Positions 13,246-24,780 of a stretch of DNA of 64,000 nucleotides are shown in pieces (the first letter of the stretch is position 1; each line of letters opens with the position of its first letter). Below the pieces are notes generated by a model. The model was not told where the DNA came from, ran no database searches, and worked only from the letters and a program-made list of their open reading frames with translations. The position numbers were made by a program, and so were the translations under genes. Origin of the DNA: Cornus controversa (Eukaryota; Streptophyta; Magnoliopsida; Cornales; Cornaceae); assembly GCA_026545225.1 (NCBI GenBank), contig CM048854.1, positions 27,510,730-27,574,729 of the forward strand. Reading direction: 5' to 3'.

Positions 13246-15520
13246 CCTCTTATTACCCAATTCTAAATTAACCACCTCAGTTACCTCTATCACTTAATAA
13301 ATATACATACATGATCATAGCTCACTTCCACCTAGCGTAGATAAAGAAGCATTTTTTGGGGAGCGAGAATAATGAAATCAAATGAGAAAGACGCAAAAGC
13401 CATTCATTATAAAGAGATTAAAAAGAAAGCCTTTTTCAGTTCCACTATATCCAGGAAAATTGCAAAATTATTGGAAATGGGAAGAGCCAAATCCCAAAAT
13501 CTAAGTTACCCAGCAGACAGACCTATAAGAATGACAAAGTTGTTAAAGTCACTCTTGTCGTTCAATACACTGTATGTACATGACTAATCAATCAACCCAC
13601 ACACACACTGTTTGACACATGCAATTTAGCAACAGCCCGCAATTGGAACAAATGTTATTGCATTTTTTTTAGGTTTTCGGTGGTTGTTTCTTTTTGTGAT
13701 ACACAAATTATTTGCACTATTTGGGATGATTTGTGCTTTATCTAGATTTGTCTTGTTTTATAGGATTCATTATATACATATTTTCATTTTAGCTTTTAGT
13801 ATTGTTTCATATTGGTTAAAGTTTAAGTAAGTTGATGTTTTGAAGTTAATTTTCAGTTGATGTTTTGAAGTTAATTTTCTCTTTATAGTTGGGCTTCATT
13901 TAGAGAGAGAAGCTAATTGTGTACGAAGGGGGCAATGTCGCTTTTGTTTGCTGAGAAACTGTCAAATGCATAAAATATATTGAATTTATCTTTTATGCTT
14001 CATTTAAAAAAAAAAATCAAATTACCCTTTGAAAGCGGAATTCACATAATAGTTGTACACAGATAAAACTACTGGAGGGTTTTATCAAATAATGGAAATC
14101 AAGCCATTCAGGGCTCAGAGTTTTAGACTTCCTCTCTTTCTTTCTTGATCATTTGGAGGGTTCTATTCAAATAGTGGAAACTAAAAAAATTCAGACTTTT
14201 AGACTTTCTTTTTCTTTTATTCTTTTTTTCCCTTATGCTTTAGAGACAAGGAAACTTCAAGGAAAATAGTTGTGAGATATTCATTTGGATCCTGCTCTTT
14301 TTTAAAACAAAGGATGGAAAAGACAAATCACAAATTTAGAACTAATTTTGAATTGAAACTACATATAATATACATGCATTACATGACATGAACTACTCTT
14401 AAACCATTTGTTTAAATATGGAGTATTTTATTAGTGTACTTAGAGTTTAAATTGAACTGATTATTAGAAAAAGTATTGATTTTGATTGAAAATATTTTAT
14501 AATGCAGGTTTATTTTAGCCAACTTTTGGACGTATATTTTTTTGAAGACTGATCAGATATTTTAGACAGTGACACACTGGACAGTGACTAACTTTTGGAC
14601 ATTATGGCTGCTTTTTTGGGTATAGTTGTGTTATGCATTTAAGCAAAGCGTTTCAGTTGTGATATAGCTTAATGTTTTGGTTGATAGGAATGCTATTGAT
14701 AAGCAATCATAATGTTAGTTGTGTTAGTATTGAGACTTTTTTTTTTCTTAGAATAGATATGTCTCGGAACTAGCTCTTTGAATATAAAAGAAGTTTGTGA
14801 TTAATTTATTTGTTTGTAATTGGTAGGATTAATATTCTGATGCAATTTTATATTTTTTAATGTCGTTTCATATTATGTATATTTAGCAAATGTAGTACGT
14901 AAATCTGTTCAACAGTGGTTGCTATTTTTGATATTCCACAAGTTCCTTTCCCCTCATTAATTTTCATTTTGGTGTGTTCCTCGCTATTCATATGGTGTGT
15001 CAACCTTCAGTTTTAATTGAATTTGGTTCTTTAAATTAGATTGAGCAGAATTTTTTAATGCCCTCATGTATGCATATACTATGGTTAAGCAACAATGCAA
15101 ACTAAATTAATTTTGAGTCTTTAAATCTAACTTTGTCATTTGTTACTAGTTTTAGAATTTGATTAGGCTACCTGTAGTACTTGAGTGATCTAAATGATTA
15201 TTCTACCACGTTTAATATCATAAGTTAACTCAACCAAGAGTATGTTTGGCTTGTTTAAGTCATATATGCTAAGAAGAAATATTGAAAACCTTTTCTTTTA
15301 ATATTTTTTTCATTTTCTGAAGGATATTTCTGTTGATTATTTGTTACAAAAGTATTCTGCGAAGTCTGTTAATACTGATGTTATCAAGGCTTGGTGTGAA
15401 TATATATGACTTTGGGTGTTGTTTAGTTGTATATTGATGGAATTGAAGATGGATGATCTTTGTTATACAGGTGGTTTTGTACATTTTTGTTGTACAGGCA
15501 TAAATTTTTTTTAAAAAAAT
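7270..15520. other. CACTA-1 interior, no recognisable coding content
   Basis: A C/T-rich leader with ctctctc runs (7,300-7,560) follows the left array and includes a 183-codon open frame at 7,264-7,815 with no known domain. The rest is AT-rich, with a (TG)n(TA)n run at 10,394-10,430, a (TG)n(AG)n run near 13,215-13,247, a poly-A tract near 9,466 and an (AAT)n run near 9,552. Short direct duplications occur at about 13,833/13,858 and 14,070/14,150. Some of this may be captured host promoter or intron DNA, but no exon is convincing. Confidence 0.5.
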
Positions 15521-15524
15521 TAAT

Positions 15525-15875
15525 AAACTTTCAACCACGGGCTTAGACCGTGGTGAAAAGTTTTTTAATAGTAAAAAAGAAAGACTTTCTACCACGGGCT
15601 TTGCCCGTGGTGGAACACAAACTTTTAACCACGGGCTAAGCCCGTAGTAGAAAGTATATTTTCTACCACGGGCTTCGCTCGTGGTAGAAAACATACTTTC
15701 TACCACGGGCAAAGCCTGTGGTAGAATAATAACTTTTAACCACGGGCAAAGCCCGTGGTAGAAAGTATGTTTTCTACCACGGGCAAAGCCCGTGGTAGAA
15801 AGTCTAGTGGCAACTACGACACCGGATACCACGGCGGGCTATGCCCGTGGTAAAAGCCCTTTTTGCCCGCCGTAG
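15525..15875. repeat. Right subterminal repeat array of CACTA-1
   Basis: About 14 half-units of the 'taccacgggc' motif form palindromes such as TACCACGGGCAAAGCCCGTG, spaced by 'aaagtatgttttc'-type linkers. The array is longer and more regular than on the left. It creates the 162-codon minus-strand frame at 15,344-15,832, whose peptide is only a translated repeat. Confidence 0.9.
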
Positions 15876-16814
15876 AAAGTCTTTTTTCTTGTAGTGGAAG
15901 GTAGCTGCGTTGGCTCATCAGTGTCTGAGCCACCGGCCTAAGCTTAGACCAACCATGTATTCAGATACTACTCTAAACCATTTTTATTGGAAATGGTTTG
16001 AGATCTCCACTACATCTAAGATTTAAAAGAGCATAATAGATCACTGGTTAATTAATTAATTATATAACTGTAAATCAGATTGTAAATAGAGATTCATCAC
16101 ACAATGGTTGTTTTGAATTGCATAGTGTGACTTACACTTGATTTCCAGTGTGAGGACATGTTGATTTTTTAATTAATTCTTTCAAATTTGTTTTTTTTCT
16201 TTTGCATTGTACCTTCAGCGCAAAAGTTCTGATTTCTCATTATATATATATATATATATATATATATCCACTATATATTACATGCACCCCAATAATCTGA
16301 TGTACATCCACATCTCCTTCTCAAAATTAAATAATAAGGAAGAAAAGAAAATATATTATTCTCTTCAGTAATCATCACTCTCATGGTCAAGTATGACACA
16401 ATCAAGCCCACATTGGTATAACATAAAAAAAATTAATTATCACATGAATTTGATAGAAATGAGTTTTTACTAAATTTTAATTAATTTAAAGAATTTTATT
16501 GATTTTTAGAGACCATTTAGCATAAGTAATTATTCATTTATAAATTCCATGTCCATGTCTTTATTAAAAAGGTTAGTAGTTGTTTTATTACTAAATGAGT
16601 CAATGAATACTAATAGATTTAAGAATGAAATAAATGAACATTTATACTATATATAATATATTAGAAGATAATATATATATATATATATCAAACACGTTAG
16701 CACAAATAGTGTGAAAATATATGTTTACATGTTCTTAACATTCTAAAACAAATTAACAATATTAAGCTTTATATTTTTTACATTTTAAAATAAATTAATA
16801 AATATTAACGTTAA

Positions 16815-17045
16815 TTGGGTTACACGGGTTAAACGGGTCGATTTAACCCGTATTGACCCGACCCGACCCGACCCATCAAATTAAATGGGTTATGCGGGTT
16901 GAACTCGAACCTGACACATTTTTTTCGTATCGTAATCGTGTCGATCTGTTTATGACCTGAACCCGTTAAACCCAAACCCAAACCCGCTAACTTCGTGTCG
17001 ATTTCGAGTCGTATTGTCGGGTCGTGTTGAATTTTGTCACCCCAA
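16815..17045. mobile_element. Short non-autonomous DNA transposon remnant (hAT-like?)
   Basis: The block is rich in 'gggtt/acccg' words: runs of CCCGACCCGACCCGACCC near 16,857, inverted 'cgggttaaacggg', and an end 'gaattttgtcacccc'. Plant hAT-type MITEs often have this composition and a 'ggggtgacaaa' terminus (from memory). The left end and target duplication are not clear, so the class is tentative. Confidence 0.35.
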
Positions 17046-17626
17046 TGGAGAGGTATGGAATTACATTTATCTAGATTTTATCTTTGATTTCGTATTAGAA
17101 TATTATCATGTTAAAGAGAAATGCTATGCGAGAGATTTGCTTTTTATCTTCCACAAACCCATGCTTCAGGTGCAACAAAGAACTCATTAGTCTTTAAAAG
17201 GGAAAATATGATTTTTTTTTTGGGTCTATTAGAGCTTAGTGACTCGAGTTAATGTTTTTGGCATGTGACTTATATTTCATTGGTAAAATAGCTAATATAT
17301 TGCTTGGCGTTTTCTTTTTAATTATAACATGACTTATTTTGTTTTAATAAAATGATTGTTGGAATATTTTTGACGAAATTGTGGTTAATAGATTATTGAA
17401 ATTTAGGGTCATACGATGACCGGGTCAATTTATAATTCACTGGAGTCAATAAGAGTTTGGGTCTTAAAATAAGATCCTCAATTCTAGCCCAGTTGGTCGA
17501 TTTAAAACCAACTGGGTTATTAAATGTGAATAGATTTAATGTGCTAGGGGCATTTGTTATTTAATTACATGCTAAGGGCAAAAGTGAAATTATATATAAA
17601 TATATATTGAATATTATAATACCCTG

Positions 17627-17675
<49 letters not shown>

Positions 17676-17944
17676 AAATATATACATAATACCTTATTTT
17701 ATGTAGGGAGAATATATGATATGGAATGGTTTTCGTTCCATTTTCAGGTTAAGTGTAGAGAAAGGTGATGCTTGGAGGACAACTAAGTATATTTTTTTGA
17801 TTTGTCTAATTTATTATGATTAGATTTGTATCACAAGGACCTTAAACCTTACAACAATCAATATTTACTTATGACTGTAAATTATTTGTAAATTATATTA
17901 AATTCTTTGCAATGACGGTAAAGGTAACATATCAATTAATTTCA

Positions 17945-18302
17945 TTAAAATTCTCAGTTTCTCATATTAAGTGTCAATAACTAAATAAAGCTAAAGTCCT
18001 ATTTTATTTCATTAAAAATCTTATTTTTTCAGATCAAGTGTAAAGGATTGAGTTAAGGCTAACATCACATTTTATTTTACAACAAATCTCAATTTCTAAG
18101 ATCAAGTGTTAAGGACTGAGTTAATACTAACATCCCATTTTATTTGACTACAATTTCAATTTCTCCAATTAAGTGTCAAGGACTGAGTAAAGGCTAACAA
18201 CCCATTTTATTTTTCTACAAATCTCAATTTCTCAAATCAAGTGTCAATGACTGAGTTAAGGCTAACATCTCACTTTATTTTACTATAAATTTCAATTTCT
18301 GA
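17945..18302. repeat. Tandem array, about 60-bp unit, roughly six copies
   Basis: The core 'atcaagtgtcaaggactgag..aaggctaacatcccattttattt' recurs about every 60 bases. Copies differ by several substitutions each, so the array is not very recent. It overlaps no gene or element that I can define. Confidence 0.85.
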
Positions 18303-18908
18303 ACATGATATATACTCGACCATATCATTTCTTTCAATTACCTTCCTTCCTTTTATCATATCCCTATGTAGTTTTAAGATAGTTAAAGCTAAAGAATGAG
18401 AAGGATGAGGATGTTCATTTCTCTTGGAAGAATTTTGGAGGAATAACATCTCCTCCTATTGTGGAGACCATTCTGGAGAGGGAAGGAAAAAGGAAAAGAG
18501 AAGGAAAGCACTGTGATCTTCCTCATTATTCAATAGAGGATAAGAGAGTAACTTCATTACCACAACGAAAAAGTGTTTCCTCCTTTCCCGGATGCCATGC
18601 TGGAGAGGAATAATGAAGAGCAACTCTGATTAGGGCACGAACATTAAGTTCTTAATTACTATTCTGCAGAGAGGGAGAAATTCATCTCCCACCTATTCGG
18701 TCTTCTTCAAGAGGAATACTTAGACTAGTGTCGTTTCCACTCTAGCGAAGTTCCTCCTCTTTTGAACGCGATTTTAGTAAATCTTTGTCAAAGAAAACCC
18801 AAAATTTTGTTGTGTACTCCAACCGGCCATAATGTTCCACAAAGAGAAAGAGATGTGTGAACATAACCAAAGGGAACGTCAAGACAATCGTTAAGTTTGT
18901 AGGGATTG

Positions 18909-19322
18909 TGTAGGGACACAAAAAATTACTTAATTAATTATTGTTAATCAATTTGATGTACACACCCTTTATAAACTAAGAACACAATATTTTTCAGAGA
19001 GAAATTTCAAGAGAGGATTCGAGGATCCCTTTCATTCATATTTCTTTGGATATTTATGCAAGTTGAAACTAGAATCCTTTTAAGACTCTAATTCCCTTAT
19101 TTACAGCTAATTTTACTCTCAATGATTTGAATTTCTTTTTGAGTTAGAGCTTGTATTTAAATTGGGCCGTTTCAACCTTTAAGTGGGGTGACCTTACCCT
19201 TTATTATTCTTGACCCATACCTTTGGGCCTTCTACTGATACTTGGGCTTAAATCGATGTGGGCCTGGTCCGTTTGTGTATCAATTCAGCCCATTGGACCA
19301 AGTGGGAATTTTTGCCCATACA
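18909..19322 (-). repeat. 3' LTR of copy A (only LTR left)
   Basis: It starts TGTAGGGACACAAAAAATTA, closely matching the LTR start of copy C (TGTAGGTACAG), and ends ..CCCATACA before 'cattgccccc', matching the junctions of B and C, where 'ctttgccc' follows. Length is 414 bp against about 312 bp in C and 361 bp in B. On the element strand the G-rich tract just inside would be the polypurine tract. Confidence 0.65.
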
Positions 19323-19689
19323 CATTGCCCCCAATTCTCTTCAATTATGAGTTTTGTCATAATGGAGGGAATTCATATGGGTTCTGTAATGATTTGATTA
19401 TCTATATCGAGGCTTCTCATTTAATGCTGAGGTACTAGCGACAGTGCTGAGCACGTAAGTAAGCTCTCTAATTTACCACTTTGCATTCTGTCTTCATACA
19501 TGTCATTTTTCAGCTACAAATCTTCTGCAACTGACTGTATCCTTTTCCAGATTCATTTTCTCTTGACATTTTCGATACCAATTTGTCTCTTCAGGTTAGT
19601 CATCATATGCTCGTTTACGTCTTTTTCTCATTTGAAATGTCTTTTAGTGATAGCGATCGTACCCTTTTCTAACAACCAGGAAGTTTTCA

Positions 19690-22600
19690 TGTCTAGTTTC
19701 TCTCATCTTGTTACAAAAATTGCTCAACCTACTGTTGTGGCTGGAGAAGTAGTCACATCCGATCAGGGTGTGGTTGTTGCTTTGTTGACAAGGCAGTGGG
19801 TTGACCTTGATAAAGTTAGAGAGGAATTTCGTATTCCTAGCGACGTTATTATCGAGGATTACCCTCTGGATTTTGACTATAGTACTGGGGAAGGAGTTAA
19901 GGAAGGTGAAGTCCTTTTCTCACCTTCCCATTTGAAAACCTTCAGATTTCCTTTTCATCCTTTCTATAGCTTTGTTCTTTTCAAACTGAAGCTTCACCAC
20001 TTCAGTTAAACCCTAATTTTTTCTGCATCCTTTCTTGTTTACTTTCTTTGAACCGTGTACATAACTGATAAGTGCACAAAACTTGCTATTTTATATCCTA
20101 AAATAAGTTTTTAATTCATCTTTTATTTTATTTAAAGGTTTTTATCTTTGCATTTTATGTTTTATAGGGGTTGATTTCCAAAGAAGAAGAAAAGCAGCAA
20201 AAGAGGGCTAAAAAGGATATATAAAGCCAAAGATGAACATAAGAAGAATTGTAGGAGAGATGGTATTCTGTGCAATCTACTTCACAAGAGGTCTCAAGTT
20301 CAAAACTTTGCCAAATATTTTGTACACGGCCACGTCTGCAGTCCAGAATTGAAATTAAAGATATGGAAATCAAATTTTAGATATTCAAATTCAAAATTTT
20401 GTATTTTGAATTTTTGTTTTTGAATTTTGAATTTTGAATTTCAAATTTGTATTTTGAATTTTTGTATTTTAAATTTTTCCCACCTAAACCATTCCCCTCT
20501 AACTCTATAAATAGGGGGTCTTAGGGGATGGTGAGGGGAGTTAGAAATTGTAGAGAAATTATAGAAAAAAATAGTGTATTTATTTTATTGATTCAATGAT
20601 GAGTAGTAGTTTCATTTATATTTGTTTGTTTTTTATTAATATGCAAGCGTAAACATCCTTCTCAAGGGAGTGATGAAGCCACCATGGCTGAAGTATAGGT
20701 AAGTTGTTTTATTTTCTTGTCTACTTTTTCCTCCCAAGAGCATTCTTCTACTCTTCTATTCTGGATTTTATTTTTTAAAAGTAGAGGAAGGATTCTTCGT
20801 GTTTGCCAAATAATGGTAATTCGAAGAATGCCTACCTCTGTTTACCTAGCCAATGTGCATCAGATTAAGTAAAAGAATGTCTCTCTCATATATAATCAAG
20901 TCATTCTTTTTTATTCCATATTTTCCTTCATCTTTCCAAGTTCTAATTGGATTGGTGAAGTGTATTGATTATTGGAGGAAAAACTAGATAAGAATATAAA
21001 AAAAAAACTTTATTTATATGGATCCATGGTGGTGAATTCTCTTTCCTTGAGATTTTTTTCATCATTTGATCTAAGACATTTAATATTAGTTTTTATTATT
21101 AAATAAAAAATCAGAATTTTATTTTTTTAAATATTCATTTTTCATCTCAAGAGAATTAGGTTTTGAAGTTTAGACTTGTTATTGGTTCTCACTTGAGAGT
21201 GGTTCGACCCTGCTTACTACTATACAGTTTTTAGTAAAGTTTTTGCAGGTTTTATTATTTTTTGTACGAAGTGTAGAAAAGCAACGACAAACATCCACTA
21301 TTCTACACCCGTCAATAACCTTGACTTGCACTTGAACGATCTTCTATTCTACTACTCATTTCATCGGGTGAGATCTAAAAATAATCGTTACCATCTGTTC
21401 CCTAACAAGGACAGAAGAATCTATTATGATACTCCCACTTCTGACTAGTTTTGGAAGGAAAAAATTGTTATTGTGAAGAGGGCTTGGAATGTTAGAGTGG
21501 CCCAAAAATTTCCTATCATCCTTGCCTTTGGTGATCATATGATCCCTCTATTTAAGGTTTTTGGCAACTGCTTTTGTAGGTATCCTAGGATACGTACATT
21601 TGATTTTAGAGCTCTTTATCATTTTATTTATAACTCAATTCTGTTCCTCGTTGTTTTACAGCCGAACGGGTTGAGATCTTGAAGGAGAAAATTTGGAGCA
21701 TCCGTCATTCCGTACAGAAGTACTTGACTTGCCATAAGCTTCAAGCGATTTCTTATGACGCTTCTATTGCATATTATTCTCTGTACCTTATTTCAGATCC
21801 TAAGATGGAGATACTAGAGCCCAAGACACAGAGGGGATCTTCTAATTCTGGTCTTGCCGAGGCCAAAAATTTTGAGGGGCGATCTAGGGCCCAGCAAGAT
21901 AAGGGCAAATCTGCTGCCCTTTCTTCCCCTCAAAAGAGGGTTTCTTCTTGTGCTACTCCTGTGCCTAAGTGCTAGAAGCTGATAACAAATGCCATGAAGG
22001 GTCAGGGCTCCTTTTCTTCAGCTCTGACCTTATCTGGTTCTGCCAGCGATACAGCTGATGAACTATTCGTTGGTTCATCTGAGTAGTGGATTTTAGACTT
22101 GAAGAAGTCTAATGGTTCTTTCTTGACAGTGGGGGACTGCACTGCCCTCGATTGTGAAGTGATGGGGGCTCTTGCCTGTGGGATCTAGCTTCCCAGGGAT
22201 GAGCTCCGCCAACAAGAAACTAATAGGGATGAACTTCTCGCCAATGTACCTCTTCATGCCATGGAGGTTTGTCTTACCTTATTTTTTTATTATTTGCTTT
22301 CTCTGGTGCCTTTATTTTGTTTGCTTTTTATGGTGCATGTTGCATATATGACCATCTCCCTTTGCAAGACTCTGGAGGTTGAACGCCTGAACGGACGTAA
22401 GGCCGAAAGCCTTAAGGGGAAGGTGAAAACACTGACCAAGTCCCTTATTGAAAAGCAAAAGACACTTGGTTACTTTGAGCGAAAGGCTTTAGAGGCTGAT
22501 GAGAGAGCTGCTGAACTTGAGGCCATGCTGCAAGTTTGTAAGGCTGGGGGACTTGAGATGTATTAGCGATTTTTGAAGATCCCAGCTTTGAAGATGGTTG

Positions 22601-22932
22601 ATGGCTTTCGCTATGACTTTGAACAAGGAGGTAAGCCTGAAGTTGAACGGGATTATGTTGATCCTGATGAGTTTGACACTGATCAGTCTCTTAATTTGTT
22701 CAACGAATATGACATTCCTTTGCTCGACGAAGCCGAAAGCAAGTTTGCAGACTTTCTCAAGAGTTCGTGCTCGGCTTCTCCCCCTTCTTCTTTGGTGGTC
22801 GCTCTCTCTGCTCCCCCTTCTTTTGATCTGGTCATACTAGAAGTGCCAACCCCTGCTAGGAAGGGTACTCTGATCGTTGATTCCTTTGACCAGGATTTCA
22901 ACAAAGAGGACGGGGCGGCTCCCCAGGGTTGA
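19690..22932 (+). pseudogene. Antisense gene of copy A, broken, holding a solo LTR
   Basis: The plus-strand block matches the antisense gene of copy C: first the conserved segment with NYPLDF-type and FPFHPFY-type motifs (about 19,840-19,990), then the middle portion (about 21,320-21,560), then a lysine/glutamate-rich helical tail and an acidic end (about 22,370-22,932). A solo LTR of another family sits inside (20,066-21,314). An intron-like stretch with GT near 22,266 and AG near 22,369 occupies the place of the intron in copies B and C. The block is broken in many places and not expected to make protein. Confidence 0.75.
20066..21314. mobile_element. Solo LTR, family 'TGATAAGT', inside copy A
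   Basis: A 1,249-bp sequence starts TGATAAGTGCACAAAACTTG and ends ..CTACACCCGTCA, bounded by an exact 5-bp duplication ATAAC (20,061-20,065 and 21,315-21,319). It has TG..CA ends, no internal coding region and no second LTR, so it is the product of LTR-LTR recombination. A second copy of the same family lies at 50,157-54,334. The LTR start resembles some Tat/Retand-like families from memory; I do not assign it firmly. Confidence 0.9.
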
Positions 22933-24780
22933 CCATTTGTGGTTTTTTACTCTTCCCTTTTTTTATTTTTTATTTTTTGTAATGCTCGGAAGGAGCTCTT
23001 TTCTTTTTGAGAATGAACTTGTGCCCTTTTTCTTGTAACAAAGCTTTTGATTAATGCAAGTACTTTTTTTTTCTTTGAATTCTCCAAGTTTGTCTTCATA
23101 TACAGTTGCTTACATTGACAATTGCTTTGGCAAGATGGGTTTGAATCCCTTCCTTAGACTGTAGAGTCTTTCCCAATTTTGTTATGCTGGCGATTATCGT
23201 TCGGCATTTGATGCCTCTCTCTCTCTCTTTTTCTAGAAAATTCAGTAGAGGACTAACTCAAGTGATTGACATTTGTTAACAACTGTGTTTCTTGTAAATT
23301 GTTTTGAATGGGCCTATAGACTCTTTTTAATAAGCAATCGATCATTCATACGTTAGCTTCAATAAGCAATCGATCATTGAAGGCCTTAGCTTGAGTTGGG
23401 CTTATGACCTCTTTTTAATAAGCTATTGATTTTTCAGACCTTAGCTTCAATAAGTGATCAGTCGTTGGAGACCTTAGCTTGAGTTGGGCCTATGGCCTTT
23501 TTTTAATAAATGATTGGTCTTTTAGATCTTAGCTTCAATAAGCGATCGGTCGTTGGAGACCTTAGCTTGAGTTGGGCCTATGACCTCTTTTTAATAAGTG
23601 ATCGGTCTTTTAGACCTTAGCTTCAATAAACGATCGATCATTTAAGACCTTAGCTTGATTTGGGCTTATGACCTTTTTTTAATAAGTGATCAGTCGTTCA
23701 AACCTTAGCTTCAATAAACGATTGGTCGTTGGAGAACTTAGCTTGAGATGGGCCTATGACTTTTTTTTTTAATAAGTTATCAATCTTTCAGACCTTAGCT
23801 TTAATAAGGGATCGGTCATTGGAGACATTAGCTTGAGTTGGGCCTATAACATATTTTTAATAAGTGATCAGTCTTTCAAACCTTAGCTTCAATGAGCGAT
23901 CGGTCATTTAAGACCTTAGTTTGATTTGGGCCTATGGCCTCTTTTTAATAAGTGATCGGTCTTTCAGACCACAACTTCAATAAGTGATCGGTCGTTTAAG
24001 ACCTTAGTTTGATTTGGGCTTATGACCTCTTTTTAATAAGCGTTCCGTCTTTCAAACCTTAACTTGATTTGGGTTCATGACCTCTTCTTCTCTTTTTTTT
24101 CTTTTTAGAGGGTTGGTCATTATTGTTCATATAAAAGTGGATGTGGGCCTGTTATGGCGCAACTTTTTTCTTACGTCATACCATATCCATGTCGTGCACT
24201 TAAGAGCTTTTGTTTCCTTTTTTGTACACTAGAAGACAAAGACTTTTATCCGATGTGAGATTACGCCTGTGTGTTTTCTTTTTAATGACGAACTAAAACG
24301 TAACTCTCATTAAGTTTGAGGCCAATTATGAAAAAGGTGTACTCATTTCCTTTAGAAATGGTAAGGTCACATTGCGCAAGTGTAAACTCTGAATTTTAAT
24401 TTGACGAGTTTCAAATATATAGTTTTTCCAAAGAAATTTGGAGATTATATTTGCAAAATATGCCATAGTTGCCTCAGCGACCAAATACTTTTGGAATAAA
24501 GGCAAAAAGAGGGTAAGGCATTGCCACTGTGCATTTATTCTTACACAACAACCATGCCATGCCATGACTGTAGGATATCCACTATATTATTTATTTAGTA
24601 TAGAGTACAGAATCTTTCATTCGATGTGGGACCATGTCCTTTTTCTTTTTGACAGTGACACACTCTCTTTTAAAAGATGCACTTTTATCAATTTCTTCCT
24701 TTTCTTTTAAAGTCAATAGATAGATTACCAAAAGGGAATAATTTAATTTGAACATGCTGGAATCTACACATAATACCTTT
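22933..24780. repeat. Copy A convergent region with 88-bp tandem array
   Basis: Between the end of the antisense gene and the end of pol is a tandem array from about 23,300 to 24,085 with a period near 88 bp and about 8-9 copies. Each unit is bipartite: two 44-bp halves, each with 'aataagcgatcggtc' and 'gaccttagctt', one half adding 'gagttgggcctatgacctc'. Flanking this are T-rich tracts and two 'atgtgggac/atgtgagat' boxes near 24,257 and 24,623. No gene seen. Confidence 0.85.

Larger units (their letters stand above)
7006..15896. mobile_element. CACTA-1, large non-autonomous En/Spm-type DNA transposon
   Basis: The left end reads CACTACAAGAA and the right end is its complement, TTCTTGTAGTG. 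The 3-bp target duplication GAA (7,003-7,005 and 15,897-15,899) is exact, and removing the 8,891-bp element restores a continuous kinase exon. Subterminal arrays of a 'taccacgggc..gcccgtggta' palindrome flank it at 7,025-7,265 and 15,525-15,875. No transposase is recognisable inside: I looked for TNPD-like and TNPA-like domains in the translated frames and saw none. It is therefore probably moved in trans by an autonomous relative. The near-perfect ends and clean duplication suggest a fairly recent insertion. Confidence 0.95.
6572..16020 (+). pseudogene. RLCK-VII (RIPK/PBL-type) kinase fragment, split by CACTA-1
   Basis: Two 3' exons of a receptor-like cytoplasmic kinase remain. Exon A (6,572-6,695) encodes [15 protein letters not shown] and the activation segment through YIMTG; exon B resumes at 6,821 with [19 protein letters not shown], the subdomain IX region. 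Exon B is cut at 7,005 by the CACTA element and resumes at 15,897: GGGGCTCAGAA joins GAAGGTAGCTGCG over one shared GAA, giving GAQKVAALAHQCLSHRP, typical of RIPK-like kinases. Decay predates or accompanies the insertion. The expected GTHGYAAPEY reads [10 protein letters not shown], one frameshift plus a short loss lies after LLTGRKSVE, and the end (about 15,955-16,020) is out of frame. The whole N-lobe and catalytic loop are absent. It cannot make a working kinase. Confidence 0.85.
16025..18908. other. Intergenic DNA with microsatellites, no gene seen
   Basis: AT-rich DNA with (TA)n runs at 16,240-16,267 and 17,629-17,671, a GGGTCGGGT-rich remnant at 16,815-17,045, a perfect 10-bp hairpin at 17,488-17,516 and a 60-bp tandem array at 17,945-18,302. 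The stretch at 18,400-18,780 is GA/CT-rich with diverged repeats of 'ctggagaggga'-like words. No exon with plant-like splice sites and a recognisable domain was found. Confidence 0.5.

Noticed and set aside
15344-15832. 162-codon minus-strand open frame
   Set aside because: Its peptide is the CACTA-1 subterminal repeat translated; the periodic motif follows the DNA repeat and is not a protein.
23300-24085. CRISPR-like regular repeats
   Set aside because: Units are contiguous 88-bp tandem copies without unique spacers, inside a plant retroelement.
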